This document shows, one piece after another, positions 23,928 to 35,962 of a stretch of DNA of 64,000 nt. Below the pieces are notes generated by a model. It did not search any database. It had not been told where the DNA came from and worked only from the letters and a program-made list of their open reading frames with translations. The stretch is from Certhia americana (taxonomy: Eukaryota > Chordata > Aves > Passeriformes > Certhiidae): NCBI GenBank assembly GCA_018697195.1, contig CM031872.1, forward strand, positions 7,595,197-7,659,196, in the 5' to 3' direction. The number at the start of each line of letters is the position of its first letter. Within the stretch, counting starts at the first letter, position 1. The position numbers were made by a program, and so were the translations under genes.

Positions 23928-26900
23928 ATGGAGCTCTCGGCCGCCTGGCACACGCTCAGCACCGCGCTGGTGCCGCCCGCCGCGCTGGGGCTGGTGAGCG
24001 GGGACCGTGCGGGCCCTCACGGGTCGCTGCGCTCCGCCGGGCCCGGACAGGCACGACCCGCCGCCCCCGGAGTGCTCCCGCCTCGCCCCCTCCCCGGCCG
24101 GGCCTCTCCGGCTCGGGGTCCGCGGGGCGGGTGGGAACGGCCAGGGCTGAGGGAAGAGCGGCCGGGGCTGGGGAAGGAACGGCCGGAGCTGGGGGAGGAA
24201 CGGCCGGAGCTGCCGGGGCTGGGGGGGAAACGGTCGGGGCTGGAGGGGAAACGGTCGGGGCTGAGGGAGAAACGGTCGGGGCTGAGGGAGAAACGGTCGG
24301 GGCTGAGGGAGGAACGGATGGGCTGAGGGAGGAACGGATGGGCTGAGGGAGGAACGGCCGGGGCTGAGGGAGGAACGGCTGAGCTGAGGGAGGAACGGAT
24401 GGGCTGAGGGAGGAACGGCTGGGCTGAGGGAGGAACGGCTGGGCTGAGGGAGGAACGGATGGGCTGAGGGAGGAATGGCGGGGTTGAGGGAGGAACGGCT
24501 GGGGCTGCCGGGGCCGGGGAGGAGGGGAAGGGGCTCCTGGGCGTGCGGGAGGTGGTGTCTGTTGGGAGCTATCAGGGAAGGGCCGAGGGTCCAGCCACCC
24601 TCTCTCCCTATCACCCCAACCAGGAGCGGGACCAAAAGGCCACAGCCGTGCTGTGGCTCTGCTCCCGCTCCGTCTGAGCGAGCTGGTGGCCAAGGAGGGG
24701 TTTTGCTCCAGAGCCTGGCATTTGGGCATCCAAGGTTGGCTCGCAGCATTCCCCTCAGCACCTGTGTCCTGCAGCGGCCACCAGCAGGGACAGCAATGAT
24801 ATGTGCTGGTGTGAGCCCTGGGAGGGGGCACGCTGGGCATCCATCGGTGGGCTGAGACCCCAGCAGGTCGCCATGGAGGAGCAGCATCCCCCCAGTGCAG
24901 TTTGACAGCAGAGTGCCTCTGTGCTCTGTCGAGTGCTGAACTCGTGTTCTCTCCTCTTTCCAGGCAGCCCCGAGGCCCGAAGCTGCGGGGCCACTGCAGG
25001 TTGCCGAGCTCCGGGCAGCCCTGGACGTGCTGCATTGCTATGACTTGCACTCCATCGTGGAGGAGTGGTTCACCGAGGTGCTGCAGACTGACCTGCAGGC
25101 GAATATTGCCCCCGAGTTCTGGAACTGCATTGGCCAGTATGAGAACACAGCCGAGGAGCCCCAGTGTGCCACACTGCTCCTGGATGCTTTCAGTCTGCTC
25201 AAGTCCCGCTTGGAGCCCTACCTGAACAGCCTGGAGCTCCTGGAGCAGTGGACCAAGGCAGGCCTGCTCCTGGGCACAGGTGCTCAGACACTGCAGGAGA
25301 AGGTCTACACCATGTTCAAGGCTATCCTCTTCTTCTCCACAACCAAATCCTTCCAGGAGATGATCCAGCAGTTCTACAGCCGCACATTCAGGATATACAT
25401 GCGGCAGTGGAAGAAAGGAGAAGATGGAACGAACGAGGGTGAGAGCAGCATGAGTGAGACGGAGCAGGAGAGTGACCCAGAGGAGGGTGGAGGAGAGGGC
25501 CAGCTCTGTGCAGGCTGCAGCAGCAAGAGAGAGCAGTGCTGGTGCCCTGAAGCCATGGAGCAGTTCCAGCAGCTGAATGACATTCTGTAGGTATCTCACA
25601 GGGTGGTGGCTGTCACTTGGAGCAAGGGGGGGTCTGGATGGGGAGCAGCAGCATCTTTTATTGGTTCCTGAGAACAGGAGGAGTTGTGTGAGGTCACGCT
25701 GTGTCATGGTAGAGAACTCAACATGGACTTTCTGCTTTCAACTGGTGGTTGAACAAGTGCAGATCTTTAGACAGAAAGTTCCTTTCCCTGGATATGAGAA
25801 TATCCCCTTGCTCTGAGGCTTCTGACCATAAAGAAAACAAACCAATGCAAGGTGTCCCTGCCCATGTCAAGGGTTTGGATTAGGTGATCTTTAAGGTCTC
25901 TTCCAACCCAAAGCATTCTCTGATTCTATGCAACTTCTAAAAGAAAAAGCTTTCAATGGCAATAAATAATGTCTGTAAGGAAGATGGGATAGCAGTAGTG
26001 CCATGTGTTCCATATGCAGTGCATCTGTGTGGGCTGTCAGAGCACGTGGCCTGGGCTGGGCCTGCCTCTCTGGGATGTACAGGGAGGGTGGTGCCTTCAG
26101 GTATAAGATTTGCTTGATTTGCTGTTGCCTTTGCTCCCACCCGCTCCTGACTGTGTCCCTGTGCCCGCAGCCGCCGGCTGAACTTGCTGGAGAGGGTGAG
26201 TGCTGATGCTGTCACCACCATCCTGCACAGGATGATCGAGGAGAGGATGGAGCAGCGCTGCCGCGGGGAATACGAGCACTCCTTCCTCAATGAGTTCCAG
26301 GAGGTAAGGCAGGTGTGGGAGCAGGGAGAGTCCTCCTTGGGAGATGTGCAGCTGATGTTGGGTTTTAGCAGCTCAGGCTAAAAGCAGATTCCAGCTTAAA
26401 ACACCTGGTCCAGGCCTATGACTTCCACCATGCCTGGCAGGAGAGGTGGCTAAAACTCTGCATTTTGGCTGATGCTGGAGGAGAAGAAAGGCTGTGCATG
26501 AAGGACTGTCACATTTCACCTCATGGTGTCTGTAGTAATGAGGGAATTTCTGTGGTTCCTGTTTACAAACCACAAGATCAACAAGTGCCACCTGGCCTGC
26601 AGATGGCTCTTCTTTTGTGTAGGTGAGCCCATAATTAGAATTTCTGTCGCTGTTTTCAGTCCTCTTTCCAATTCTCCTGTAAAATTGGAAGTGAGGATGA
26701 GAGCGGATACTCTGGTATTGATCTCACCAGTGGCCACACAGAATTAAAATCTTTGCAGCTGCCCAGCTGCTTTGCTGCCTCTTCAACTAAGTTTGTGTTG
26801 AGCTGTGTACCCACCATGGCTTTAAAATTCTTCTCCAGATTCTGGCTCCTCCAGGACACAATCCTGAGCTCAGTGCTCCTTGCCCATGGCCTTGCCTTTG

Positions 26901-29900
26901 CCTGTGCTGGAGAACCATGCATGCAGCCAGGTTCCCATGCAAGCCAGACACCCTGGATCCCTCACTCTTTGCCATGCCAACCATTTTTGTTGCCTGCAAA
27001 CATCAGGAATCTTTTTGTGTTGACTTCCTTTTGGTTCTTGTGCCACACTTTCTTCACTGCACCTCGTGTGAAATACTCACATGATCCAGAGATTGCTTAA
27101 TATATTTTCAGGGCACCACAGAAAACACAACTGCATTCTGCTTGTCAGATGCTCCCCTTGCTTCCACCTCTTGTTTGGCCATAGAATATTGGAGCGTGTC
27201 AGGATTAGGAAGAGATAATTTTAAAGAAAAAAAGAAATTAAAGCACAGGCCTGGAAATCTAAAGGTTAAATAGAGAAGGCTGAGAAACAGCTTACTGAAA
27301 ATTACAGGTGCTGAGGGCAAAGCCTCACAGCAGCAGCTGCCTGGAGTGTTGGGTCACCATCAGACTGTAACAGGAGCACTCAGGGAAGATAAACTCAGGA
27401 GGGAGAATGAGTTGATTTGATAACAATTCCTTAAAATCGTGTTGCTTTGCATCAGTTACAGTCCTGTCCTTTTGTCCTTTAGGGGAATTCTTTATCAGCT
27501 TCTCCACATTTTAGCCCAGGTGTTTGTAGTTTTGTCCTGGCAAAACTTGTGCATTTCTTCAGCGTTTCCTCAATCGAGTAGATACTTAAAAATAAACATC
27601 AGCAAACCAAACCCTGACATAGCATTTTTGTTTCAGGCTGTCAGAGTCTATCAAGAAAAAACCCTAATATCTAGTAGTAGAGTAGTAGTAGAACATCTTG
27701 TAGTATATTCGTACTCAAATACTATCCCAGGAAGTAGTATATATTTGCTAATTGATGGGGGGAGAAAAGGCATTTATTTTAAACATCTGAATGTTGTAAT
27801 TGAGTATGTGTGAAATTTGACAATTACACATTTCTCACTAAAGCTCAAATATAAAAAAATAACCTTTTTTATGCTCTCTGTTCAAGTTTTTATTTTATAA
27901 TTCAGTGATGAGGCTGGTATTCGGATTTCAAATGCCTGAGTTGTGTTGGGTGTCTGTGACTTCTTGCGATATCTTGTTTGCTTTTCACTGATTTCAAGAA
28001 CCATAGAAATTTTGGGCCAAGGATGGTGTAATGGGCAATTTGCTCATTTTCTTATGAATGGGACAGTCCTGCAAGTATAGAATGGGATGAAACTCAGCAA
28101 GAATGGAATAGGCTCCAGGTTTTGGAGTAAACCCTGTCCTTTTTGGAGCTCAGTGCCCGCACACAGTCCATGGTCACCACTTATCTTCTCACACTCAGCT
28201 GCACAGTCCATATCCTGTGTCTTTAGTTAAAGTTCTGTTTCTTTCAGCTGGGCTTTTTCCCAGCTATAACCCACATGGCACATTTGAAGAGCAGCTGGGG
28301 GTGATGCTGTCCTGGTCCAGCTGCCCCTTTCTGCTGGCTGTGGTGGCTGCCTGGGGTCAGTTGGGATGTGGCAGCTCTGTGTTCACACCTGTTTCTCCCT
28401 CTTGTCGTGCAGTGGATAGAGAAGGTGATCGGGTGGCTCAGCAGGGTGTTCCTGCAGGATGGCCCCTCAGCACAGTCCTCCCCAGAAGCCAGCAGCACCC
28501 TGAAACGCTGGCGCTGCCATGTCCAGAGGTTCTTCTACCGCATCTACGCCAGCATGCGCATCGAGGAGCTCTTCAGCATCATCCGAGGTGCTTCACCCTT
28601 GGGCTGGGACTGGGTGGGTGAGAGATCTCTCTGAAGTGCCACACTGCCTCCTCCTGCCTCCCCTCAGAGCCTGGCACTGCTCCTCATCACTGCTTGGTTT
28701 GCAGATTTCCCAGAGTCAAAGCCTGCTGTGGAGGACCTCAAGTTCTGCCTGGAAAGGACTAACCAGAGGCAGCAGCTGCTCAGCTCCCTGAAAAGTGCTC
28801 TGGAAATGAGACTTCTGCACCCTGGTGGGTTTTACATCCCTGTCTGTGTTCTGACACTGTGAGGAGCCTGGGCACGAGTGGGCATCTTCTTGAAGCTGGT
28901 CTGGTTTCCTATTTGAGGAGTGAGGGACAGTCACTGTGCCCATCACACATTTTTCGTGTTACAGTGGGCATGGCAGCAGCAGCTGATTTCATCCCAGTCC
29001 CCTTTGGCCTCGTTTTTACACTATGGTCAGGTGTACAAAGTTTAGTGTTGGTCCAGGTGGGCAAAGGCTTCTTTGCACTGTCAGGGCTCAGCTCTGAGCC
29101 TCCGTTTGTGCTCAGAACTGGTTTCTCAGGCACATGGATCTGATCTGCCCCATTGCCTTGGGCATTAGGGCAGCAAGCCTTCCTCCTCCCACACCACAGT
29201 TAGAACAGAGCGCTTGGACCATCCAAACCCCTTCTATCCAAGCCATTATTCTGTGCTGCAGGACTCTGACTCCCTCTGCTCCTCTCCTGTAGGAGTCAAC
29301 ACCTCTGACATCATCACTCTGTATATCTCGGCCATCAAAGCCCTGCGGGAGCTGGACCCTTCCATGGTTATCCTGGAGGTCGCTTGTGAGCCCATCAGGA
29401 AGTATCTGAGGTAGAAGGCGTGTGGGGCAGTCTGGCACATCCTCTTTCCCTCCCCTTCCCTCACTTGCTCTGTTTCCATTGCTCTGTTTCCATTGCTGCT
29501 GGCAGGACTCGGGAGGACACGGTGCGGCAGATCGTGGCCGGTCTCACGGGGGATGCTGAGGGCTCGGGTGACTTGGCAAATGAGCTCTCCAAAGCTGACC
29601 CAGTGACCCTGGAGAACGGCCAGGAGAGTGATGATGACATCTCAGAGCCAGGGGACTGGGTTCCTGACCCAGTCGATGCAGATCCAGGTGAGGTGCCAAG
29701 CCCAGCAGTCTTGGCAGCTGGCTGGTTTCCCTGGTGGGCTGTAGCCTTGAGCAGTTCATTTACTGCTCCTCTGGAGCTGGGCTGGGCTGGGGCAGGTCCC
29801 TGTTAATCTCATACTGTTGTCTGTTGGATTCCACCAGGGAAATCAAGCTCCAAGCGCCGCTCCTCAGACATCATCAGCCTCCTGGTGAGCATCTACGGCA

Positions 29901-32900
29901 GCAAGGACCTGTTCATCAACGAGTACCGCACGCTGCTGGCTGACCGGCTGCTGCACCAGTTCAACTACAGTGCTGAGAGGTGAGGCCCCAGTGCCCAGAC
30001 CCAGGGCTTCCATGGCAAAATCACCCCAGTTTTCTTTCACATGCTGTCTGAAGGGTAGAACCTTCAGACTCAGTCCTGTCAACAGCTGTTTGTGGAACCA
30101 GGAGTGCCTTTGGCTATTTCCTTTGTATCTCTGAGTCTGCCTCTAGAATTCCATGCTCAGTCCTGCCCTTGGCTTGTGCTGATAGAGCAGCATGTAGGAA
30201 TTTGGAGGCACTGATATGCTTATAGCTCCATCCCACATGTGATGGCCCCCCCAATGGAAGATGTTTCTGAAACACAGAAAGTTCCACCTGAACATGAGGA
30301 AGAACTTCTTTGCTCTGAGGTGACTGAGTAGTGGAACAGGGGCCCAGAGAGGCTATGGGGTCTCCTTCCCTGGAGACATTCCAAACCCATCTGGACACAA
30401 CCCTGAGTGACTGCTCCAGGGGACCCTGCTTGAGCCGGGAGGTGGAACTGGATGAGCTCCAGTGGTCCTTTCCACCCTGAACCATTCTGTCTTCAAAAAG
30501 CTGCTTGCCTAGAGGAGGTGGCTGTTCCTCACTTGGCTACCAGGAGCCATCCTGGGCAGACACTATGTCTTGCAAGACATCCTAGGAAGAGCACCCCTGT
30601 GCCACGGACTTCTTTTTTTTGGCTGTGTGGTGACAGGTAGAAGCCAAGCCAGGTTTGTCCATCCGAGGGCCCTGTGCCTGACCTGCTGTGTCTCTTTCCA
30701 GGGAAATTCGTAACGTGGAGCTGCTGAAGCTGAGGTTTGGTGAAGCTCAGATGCACTACTGTGAAGTCATGCTAAAAGTAACTCCTTTTAATTTTTTAAT
30801 TCACATCCTGGATGTTTGAACCCATTGGGGAAGGGGAGGGACTTGAGGAGTGACCCAAAAAGAGTCTTTTAGGAAAGTGGGTATTCCAGAATACCAGTGA
30901 GGGGCTGATTTGTGTCAGGCAGAAGTGCATTTAAATCATGTCTGGTTTTAAGTCTGTAGGTTGGATTATCGGCTCTGGGGAATGGTTGCTCTGGTGCTGC
31001 TGTCTCTCCTGCCCTTCCTTCAGTATCCTGGCATTGAAGAGCTGGGCTCATCCAGCTCCTCTGGGGTTGGGACTCTGGAGTTTGATTCTTTTGGAGCACT
31101 CTAGGAAGAACACAGGTGTGGTGGGCTTCCAGTGATAGCAGTGTTGAGTTGTAACCTCTTCTTCTAATGTCCCACAAATTTTTCTGAGTATGTAGCAGAC
31201 TTCCAAGTAGACACACATGATCATGTCCTTTCCAGTGTTCCCATCATCCTTTGGAGAGAACGCTGTTCACCTTGTTTAAGCCTGTAGGGAAGGCCTCAGC
31301 CTCCTCTGCCCTGTTGCAGGACATGGCCGACTCACGGCGCATTAATGCCAACATTCGGGATGAGGAGGAGAAGCTCCCTGAGGAGGAGAGGCCTCCCTTC
31401 AGCCTCGTGGCCGTTATCCTGTCCAGTGAGTTCTGGCCACCACTCAAAGAGGAGAAGCTGGAGCTTCCAGAGCAGGTCAAGGAAGCCATGGAAGCGTATT
31501 CCAAGAAATATGAGAAATTAAAGGTGAGGCCACCTTAACCCTGCTCATGAAAGCTTTATCCAGTCACCTTTAGCTGCTGGTTGACCCATGCTGTAACAGT
31601 GGGGTTTGCAATAACCCAGCACTCAGTGGTTCCTGCTGGGAGATCTGCTGTGAGCAGCTGCTTCCCCCTTTTCCCAGGCCATGAGGACCCTGAACTGGAA
31701 GTACCACCTGGGGCTGGTGAGCCTGGACGTGGAGCTGGCTGACCGCACGCTCTCCTTGTCTGTGTCTCCTGTGCACGCTGCCATCATCCTGCACTTCCAG
31801 ACCAAGAGTGAGTGCTGGGGAACCCCTGTCTGTGCTTCCATGGGTGGGAAAGCCATGTTCCTTAGGCAGCTGGAGGCTCTGAGAGCTCTAGCAGGGGGAT
31901 CAACACTTGGTACATGAGTTTGGATATTCCACAGGGTATCCAGCACCCAGCAGGGCCACAGCTCTGCACCCCTCTGTTTGTTCCTGGCAGTGCCTCCCCT
32001 GCCTTTCCCAGCTTCCTACCAAATCCTGGCAGGCTTGGGTGTGGGAAGTGTCCTGTTCTCCATCTCTTCTCTGATCTCCATGATCTCTGCATGATCTCCA
32101 TGATCTCTGCAGGCACCTGGACACTGACAGAGCTGAGTGAAGTGCTCAAGGTGCCTGTGACATCACTGAAGAGGAAGATGACACTGTGGCTGCAGCAGGG
32201 TGTCCTTCGGGAAGAGCCTGAGGGCACCTTCACTGTCATTGAGGAGGAGCAGAAGGACCAGGTGGAGAAGGTTGTTCTGATTGACAGTGACGAGGAGGGG
32301 GACTCTGCCATGGCCTCACAGGCTGACCAGAAGGAGGAGGAGCTGCAGGTACCTGTCCCTGTGGTGATGCAAACATCCTGTATTTTGGGTTTGGGGAATC
32401 TGATCAGGATGATGGATTTAATGTGCACTATGGATTCACATTTTCCACTGCAAGTGGCTGAGTCCAGCACAAACCTTTGGGTTTTGAAGTGGGTATCTCT
32501 TAGTTAATCTCTTGGTGCTTTTTTAATCACAGCCTTCCCTCCAGACAAGTGCCCAGCTGCTGAGTCAGGGAACCATTTGGAAATCTCCAAATTGGTTTTC
32601 TTCAGTTTAAAAAAAGAAAAAAGTCTGAGACATGATTTCATATTTGAAAATAGTCATAACTTGTTTGGATGCACCCAAGCAACACTTTTTGGCACTTCTG
32701 ACTGCCCAAAAGATTTGCCCAGCACTAACAGCTGGATCTCTGCCTTCTCTCTGTTGTGGTTCCTGGACATTTCCAGTGCCTTTCCTGCCTGTGAGTCACA
32801 TTGTGCGTGTGTGGTGTGCAACACAGCATTGTCATACTGGTGTTCATCCACAGAGGGTCATGAGTGTACTGCACATCAGATCCCACTGTCTAGCTCTGTG

Positions 32901-33274
32901 TCCCAGCACTTGGCTGCTGTTTTTGGATATGCCCTGTTTAGTGACCTCACACTCATGGCTGAGAGCAGAACTTACTGCCAGCTGCATCCCTGCTTTGCTT
33001 TTGGGGTATTTGCTTCATGCTATAGTGTCAGTCATTGACTGTGGCCTGTGTCCCTCTGCAGCTGTTCTGGACATACATCCAGGCCATGCTGACCAACCTG
33101 GAGAGCCTGTCCCTGGAGAGGATTCACAGCATGCTCAAGATGTTTGTGATGACTGGCCCCGTGGTTACTGAGATCGATATCCAGGAGCTGCAGGGATTCC
33201 TCCAGAAGAAGGTCCGGGACCAGCAGCTCATCTACTCAGGGGGGGTCTATCGCCTGCCCAAGAACTGCAACTAA
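23928..33274 (+). CDS. ANAPC2: Anaphase-promoting complex subunit 2, complete 13-exon coding sequence
   Basis: ANAPC2 is the cullin-like scaffold that, with the RING protein ANAPC11, forms the catalytic module of the APC/C ubiquitin ligase controlling mitotic exit. Exons: 23928-23993, 24964-25586, 26171-26303, 28413-28587, 28705-28824, 29293-29410, 29506-29687, 29838-29979, 30702-30777, 31320-31523, 31678-31807, 32113-32348, 33062-33274. All phases match and the sum is 2418 nt, 805 residues (mammals about 822). The N-terminus AWHTLSTALVPPAALGL matches the family after a shorter leader. A Cys-rich CAGCSSKREQCWC lies near residues 203-216. The cullin-homology core includes SLLVSIYGSKDLFINEYR (about 482-499) and SSEFWPPLKEEKLELP. 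An acidic linker VLIDSDEEGDS leads to a C-terminal winged helix ending VRDQQLIYSGGVYRLPKNCN. Expression is probably coordinated with SSNA1 through the shared promoter. Confidence 0.97.
24135..24501 (+). repeat. GC-rich ~20-bp minisatellite in ANAPC2 intron 1
   Basis: About 18 copies of a 19-21-bp unit close to GGGCTGAGGGAGGAACGG(A/C)T. The 5' units are more diverged (GGGGCTGGGGAAGGAACGGCC) and the 3' units more uniform. It begins about 140 bp after the donor of exon 1. Confidence 0.92.
25845..25930 (+). repeat. CR1 LINE 3'-end fragment (ANAPC2 intron 2)
   Basis: Sense CR1 tail: AAGGTGTCCCTGCCCATG, GGTGATCTTTAAGGTCTCTT, CCAACCCAAAGCATTCTCTG, ending in ATTCTATG. Confidence 0.88.
26304..28412 (+). 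other. ANAPC2 intron 3
   Basis: This 2.1 kb intron contains an AT-rich stretch at about 27640-27900 with a short TAG/GTA triplet run near 27670-27720. No gene or clear mobile element was seen. Confidence 0.7.
30278..30493 (+). repeat. CR1 LINE fragment (ANAPC2 intron 8)
   Basis: Sense CR1: TTCCACCTGAACATGAGGAA, GAACTTCTTTGCTCTGAGG, GGAGACATTCCAAACCCATC, and a tail CCTTTCCACCCTGAACCATT. It includes more of the body than the other copies. Confidence 0.88.
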
Positions 33275-33522
33275 TCTGGCAGTGTCCCTGTCCCCCTGGG
33301 CACTCGTGCCTGTGCCTGAGCTCTGCTCCAGAGTGCCACCAGCTCTCAATGTCCTGCTGGTGGGGTCTCTGCCCTGGGGGTTTGCTGCACCCCCTTCCCC
33401 AAACGGGTGTCGCTTTCCACATGGAGGCAGCTCAGCAGCAGCCTGGACAACCCACAACGTCTGGGTCTGCTCCCCACATTCCTTCCCCCTCTTTGTGAGT
33501 GCCTGGGCCCACCTCCCTGGTT

Positions 33523-33528
33523 AATAAA
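33523..33528 (+). terminator. ANAPC2 polyadenylation signal (AATAAA)
   Basis: The first AATAAA after the stop codon lies 249 nt downstream, in GGTTAATAAATAACAATAGG, followed by a T-rich stretch. Confidence 0.75.
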
Positions 33529-35817
33529 TAACAATAGGCTCCTTTTTCCAATGGTGCCAACTCTTTTCTTTCCTCTTGGCACCCCCCCCATGCTGGAAGG
33601 CAGGCAGGAAACTCCCCAGTCTGCCAGGCACCATCCCCCTTTCCTTGGGTCTCCGTGTGCAGCCCCAGGAGGTTTTGGGAGGGGACTGTTGGCTCCAGCT
33701 GCTGTTTGGGGCTCTGTGTGTGGCTAAAGCAGTGTCTTGCAGCTGGATGTGATGAGAGATCCTACCCAAAAACAAGGCTTGGTGCTGTCTCTGGCAGGGA
33801 GGGAACGACTCCAGGGTGCCCTTGTTTGGGACTCTGAAATTGTGTGGAATAATTTTATTGTGGGATAAAGAATGCTTTAGATGGATGAGATGCAGCAGTT
33901 CTTCAGCTGGTTAGTCCTGGACAAGATCCAGTGGATTATCCAGGCCCTGGTGGGATTGCTTTGCTCTGGCACAGGTACCTGTCTGTGTCCCAGCACCACA
34001 GAGCTGCCCTTGGGGACAGTGTCCTTGGGAAGCTTCAGAGATGTTGGCACCACGTGAGAAAATTGGGTGGGATCATCCCAGAGCTGGTTAAACACTGTGC
34101 CCCCCCAGTTATGGAACAGTTTCAGGATTGTATCACTCCTCGGTGTTCAGGCTCCCTCTGTCCTGCTTTGCTCATCAAGAGGAATATGCTGAGAAAATCT
34201 GGCTTTTACTAAAAATATGTTTTCTATGAAGCAACCAATGAGTTTCCACAGCCCAAGGAGGCTTTCTCTTCCTCTACTGAATCTTCAATCCCAGCCTGTG
34301 AGTGCTGTGGCAGCTGGAATTGAGACTTAACAGAACCAGAGGTAAGACACAGGAGCAGCTGTGAGTGTGGCCTTCCATCCAGGTGTGTGGGAGACCTGTG
34401 GAACATAAAAATCTACACTGAACCTTATTTTTCAGTGCCTAAAGCCCATGAGTCCCTGTGGCATCCCTCTTGCAGCTGCAGGTAGCAGGGTGCAGCAGTT
34501 CTCTCCCCCATGGGCACCTTGGTGTTTTCTTCTGTGGATAAAGAACAACTTCTTGATCCCCATGGGGTACTTTACTCCAGCCTGGCAGGGGTGTGGCACT
34601 GGGAACCTGTTGCATCTTGTGAAGGTTCTTTGTGTTGAAGAGGATCTGGTGATAACAGAATAACCCCCAGTCTGTGATTAGTTCAGGTAAAAAACCCAAA
34701 GGGCATCAAATCCATGATGGCATCAGCAGGGAAAGGATTGACATCATGCCTGAGTGCCCAATGAACCTTTCCTTCTCTCTCTTCTCACCTCTCTCCACTT
34801 TTTTTTTTCCCTATATTATTTTTTTTTCCATGAAAGAGCTCTGAGCACATGGAAGAATGTGGAAGGGCTGGTGGGGGGGTCAGTGGGGTCAGTGCCTGCC
34901 AGCCCAGGGTGTGCCAGCCCTGTCCCACAGAGTGTCCCAAGGAGTGTCTGGGTGCACTGTGGCTGTGAGTAGGCAGTGAAAAGGCTCCTTTTGATGTGGG
35001 GAGATCAAAGCAGCTGCCAGTTTGGAGCAGAGCTGGCAGCAGGGCTGTCCTCAGAGCCAGAGCCACTGCTGGGACATAGCCCAGGGTGACTCAGGGCCTT
35101 GGCTGTGTCTGCTTTGCTTATGGATGCAAAAGTATTGGTTTATTTATGTGTTGTACAGGTGGATTTATTGCTCTGTGGTGCTTCCTCACCCCAGTGCAGG
35201 GGCTGTGGAGCAGTGAGTGTGTCCTGTACCCCATCCCAGCTGCATTCCCAGACTCTGGGATGAGATGCGGGGCACTCTCAATCCTTCCCAAAGCAATGGC
35301 TGTGCCTTGGAAGGGCATCATTCCCATCCTGACTTTTCCCAGCTCCTTCATGCTGCCCCAAGGGCTGGGCTGGTGGGGTGTGATGAGTTTGTCCATCCTG
35401 AGCCAGAGGATGAGCAATGCCACCACTGAGGGGACCTGGAGTCACCTCTCTGCCCATGGGAGGTCCTGGCGTGGTGGAGCCAGAGCCACCAGCTGAGCTG
35501 TGGTGTGGTTGTTTCAAAATGTTAAAACAGGAAAAATTCAGGTTTAATGGCTGCTTCAGCCTTTGAGGAATATAAAAGTCTTAATTGAAACAAGCTGGAA
35601 ATGTGATTTTTTTTTCCCAGAGTGAACAGAGGAAACTGTGGGGTCAAAAAGGGCTTTGTGCTGTTCCCTGTGCCACTTGCTGTGCAGCCCTGTTGTTTGA
35701 GGCTGGAGCTGTGTCTGCTGGCCAGGGCAGACCCTGTCCAGGGCTGAAGCCTTTGCAAATCACTCCCAATCCAGATGAAAGAAAGAAAAACATATTTATA
35801 GCAAAAATGTGCATAAA

Positions 35818-35962
35818 ATCATAGAACCATAGGCTCAGAGAGTGGTCTGGGTTGGAAAGGACCTTGAAGTTCATCATCAATCCACCCCCTTCCATGGGCA
35901 GGGACACCTTCCACTAGCCCAGGTTGCTCCAAGCCTTGTCCAGCCAGGCCTTGGATACTTCT
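35818..35962 (-). repeat. CR1 LINE 3' fragment (antisense)
   Basis: The plus strand shows the reversed tail: ATCATAGAACCATAGG, GGTTGGAAAGGACCTTGAAG, CCATGGGCAGGGACACCTTC, CACTAGCCCAGGTTGCTCCA. Confidence 0.9.

Noticed and set aside
23956..25707. 583-residue open frame on the minus strand
   Set aside because: It is antisense to ANAPC2 exon 2 and runs through the 20-bp minisatellite, which lacks stops. It has no domain and is incompatible with the well-supported plus-strand exons.
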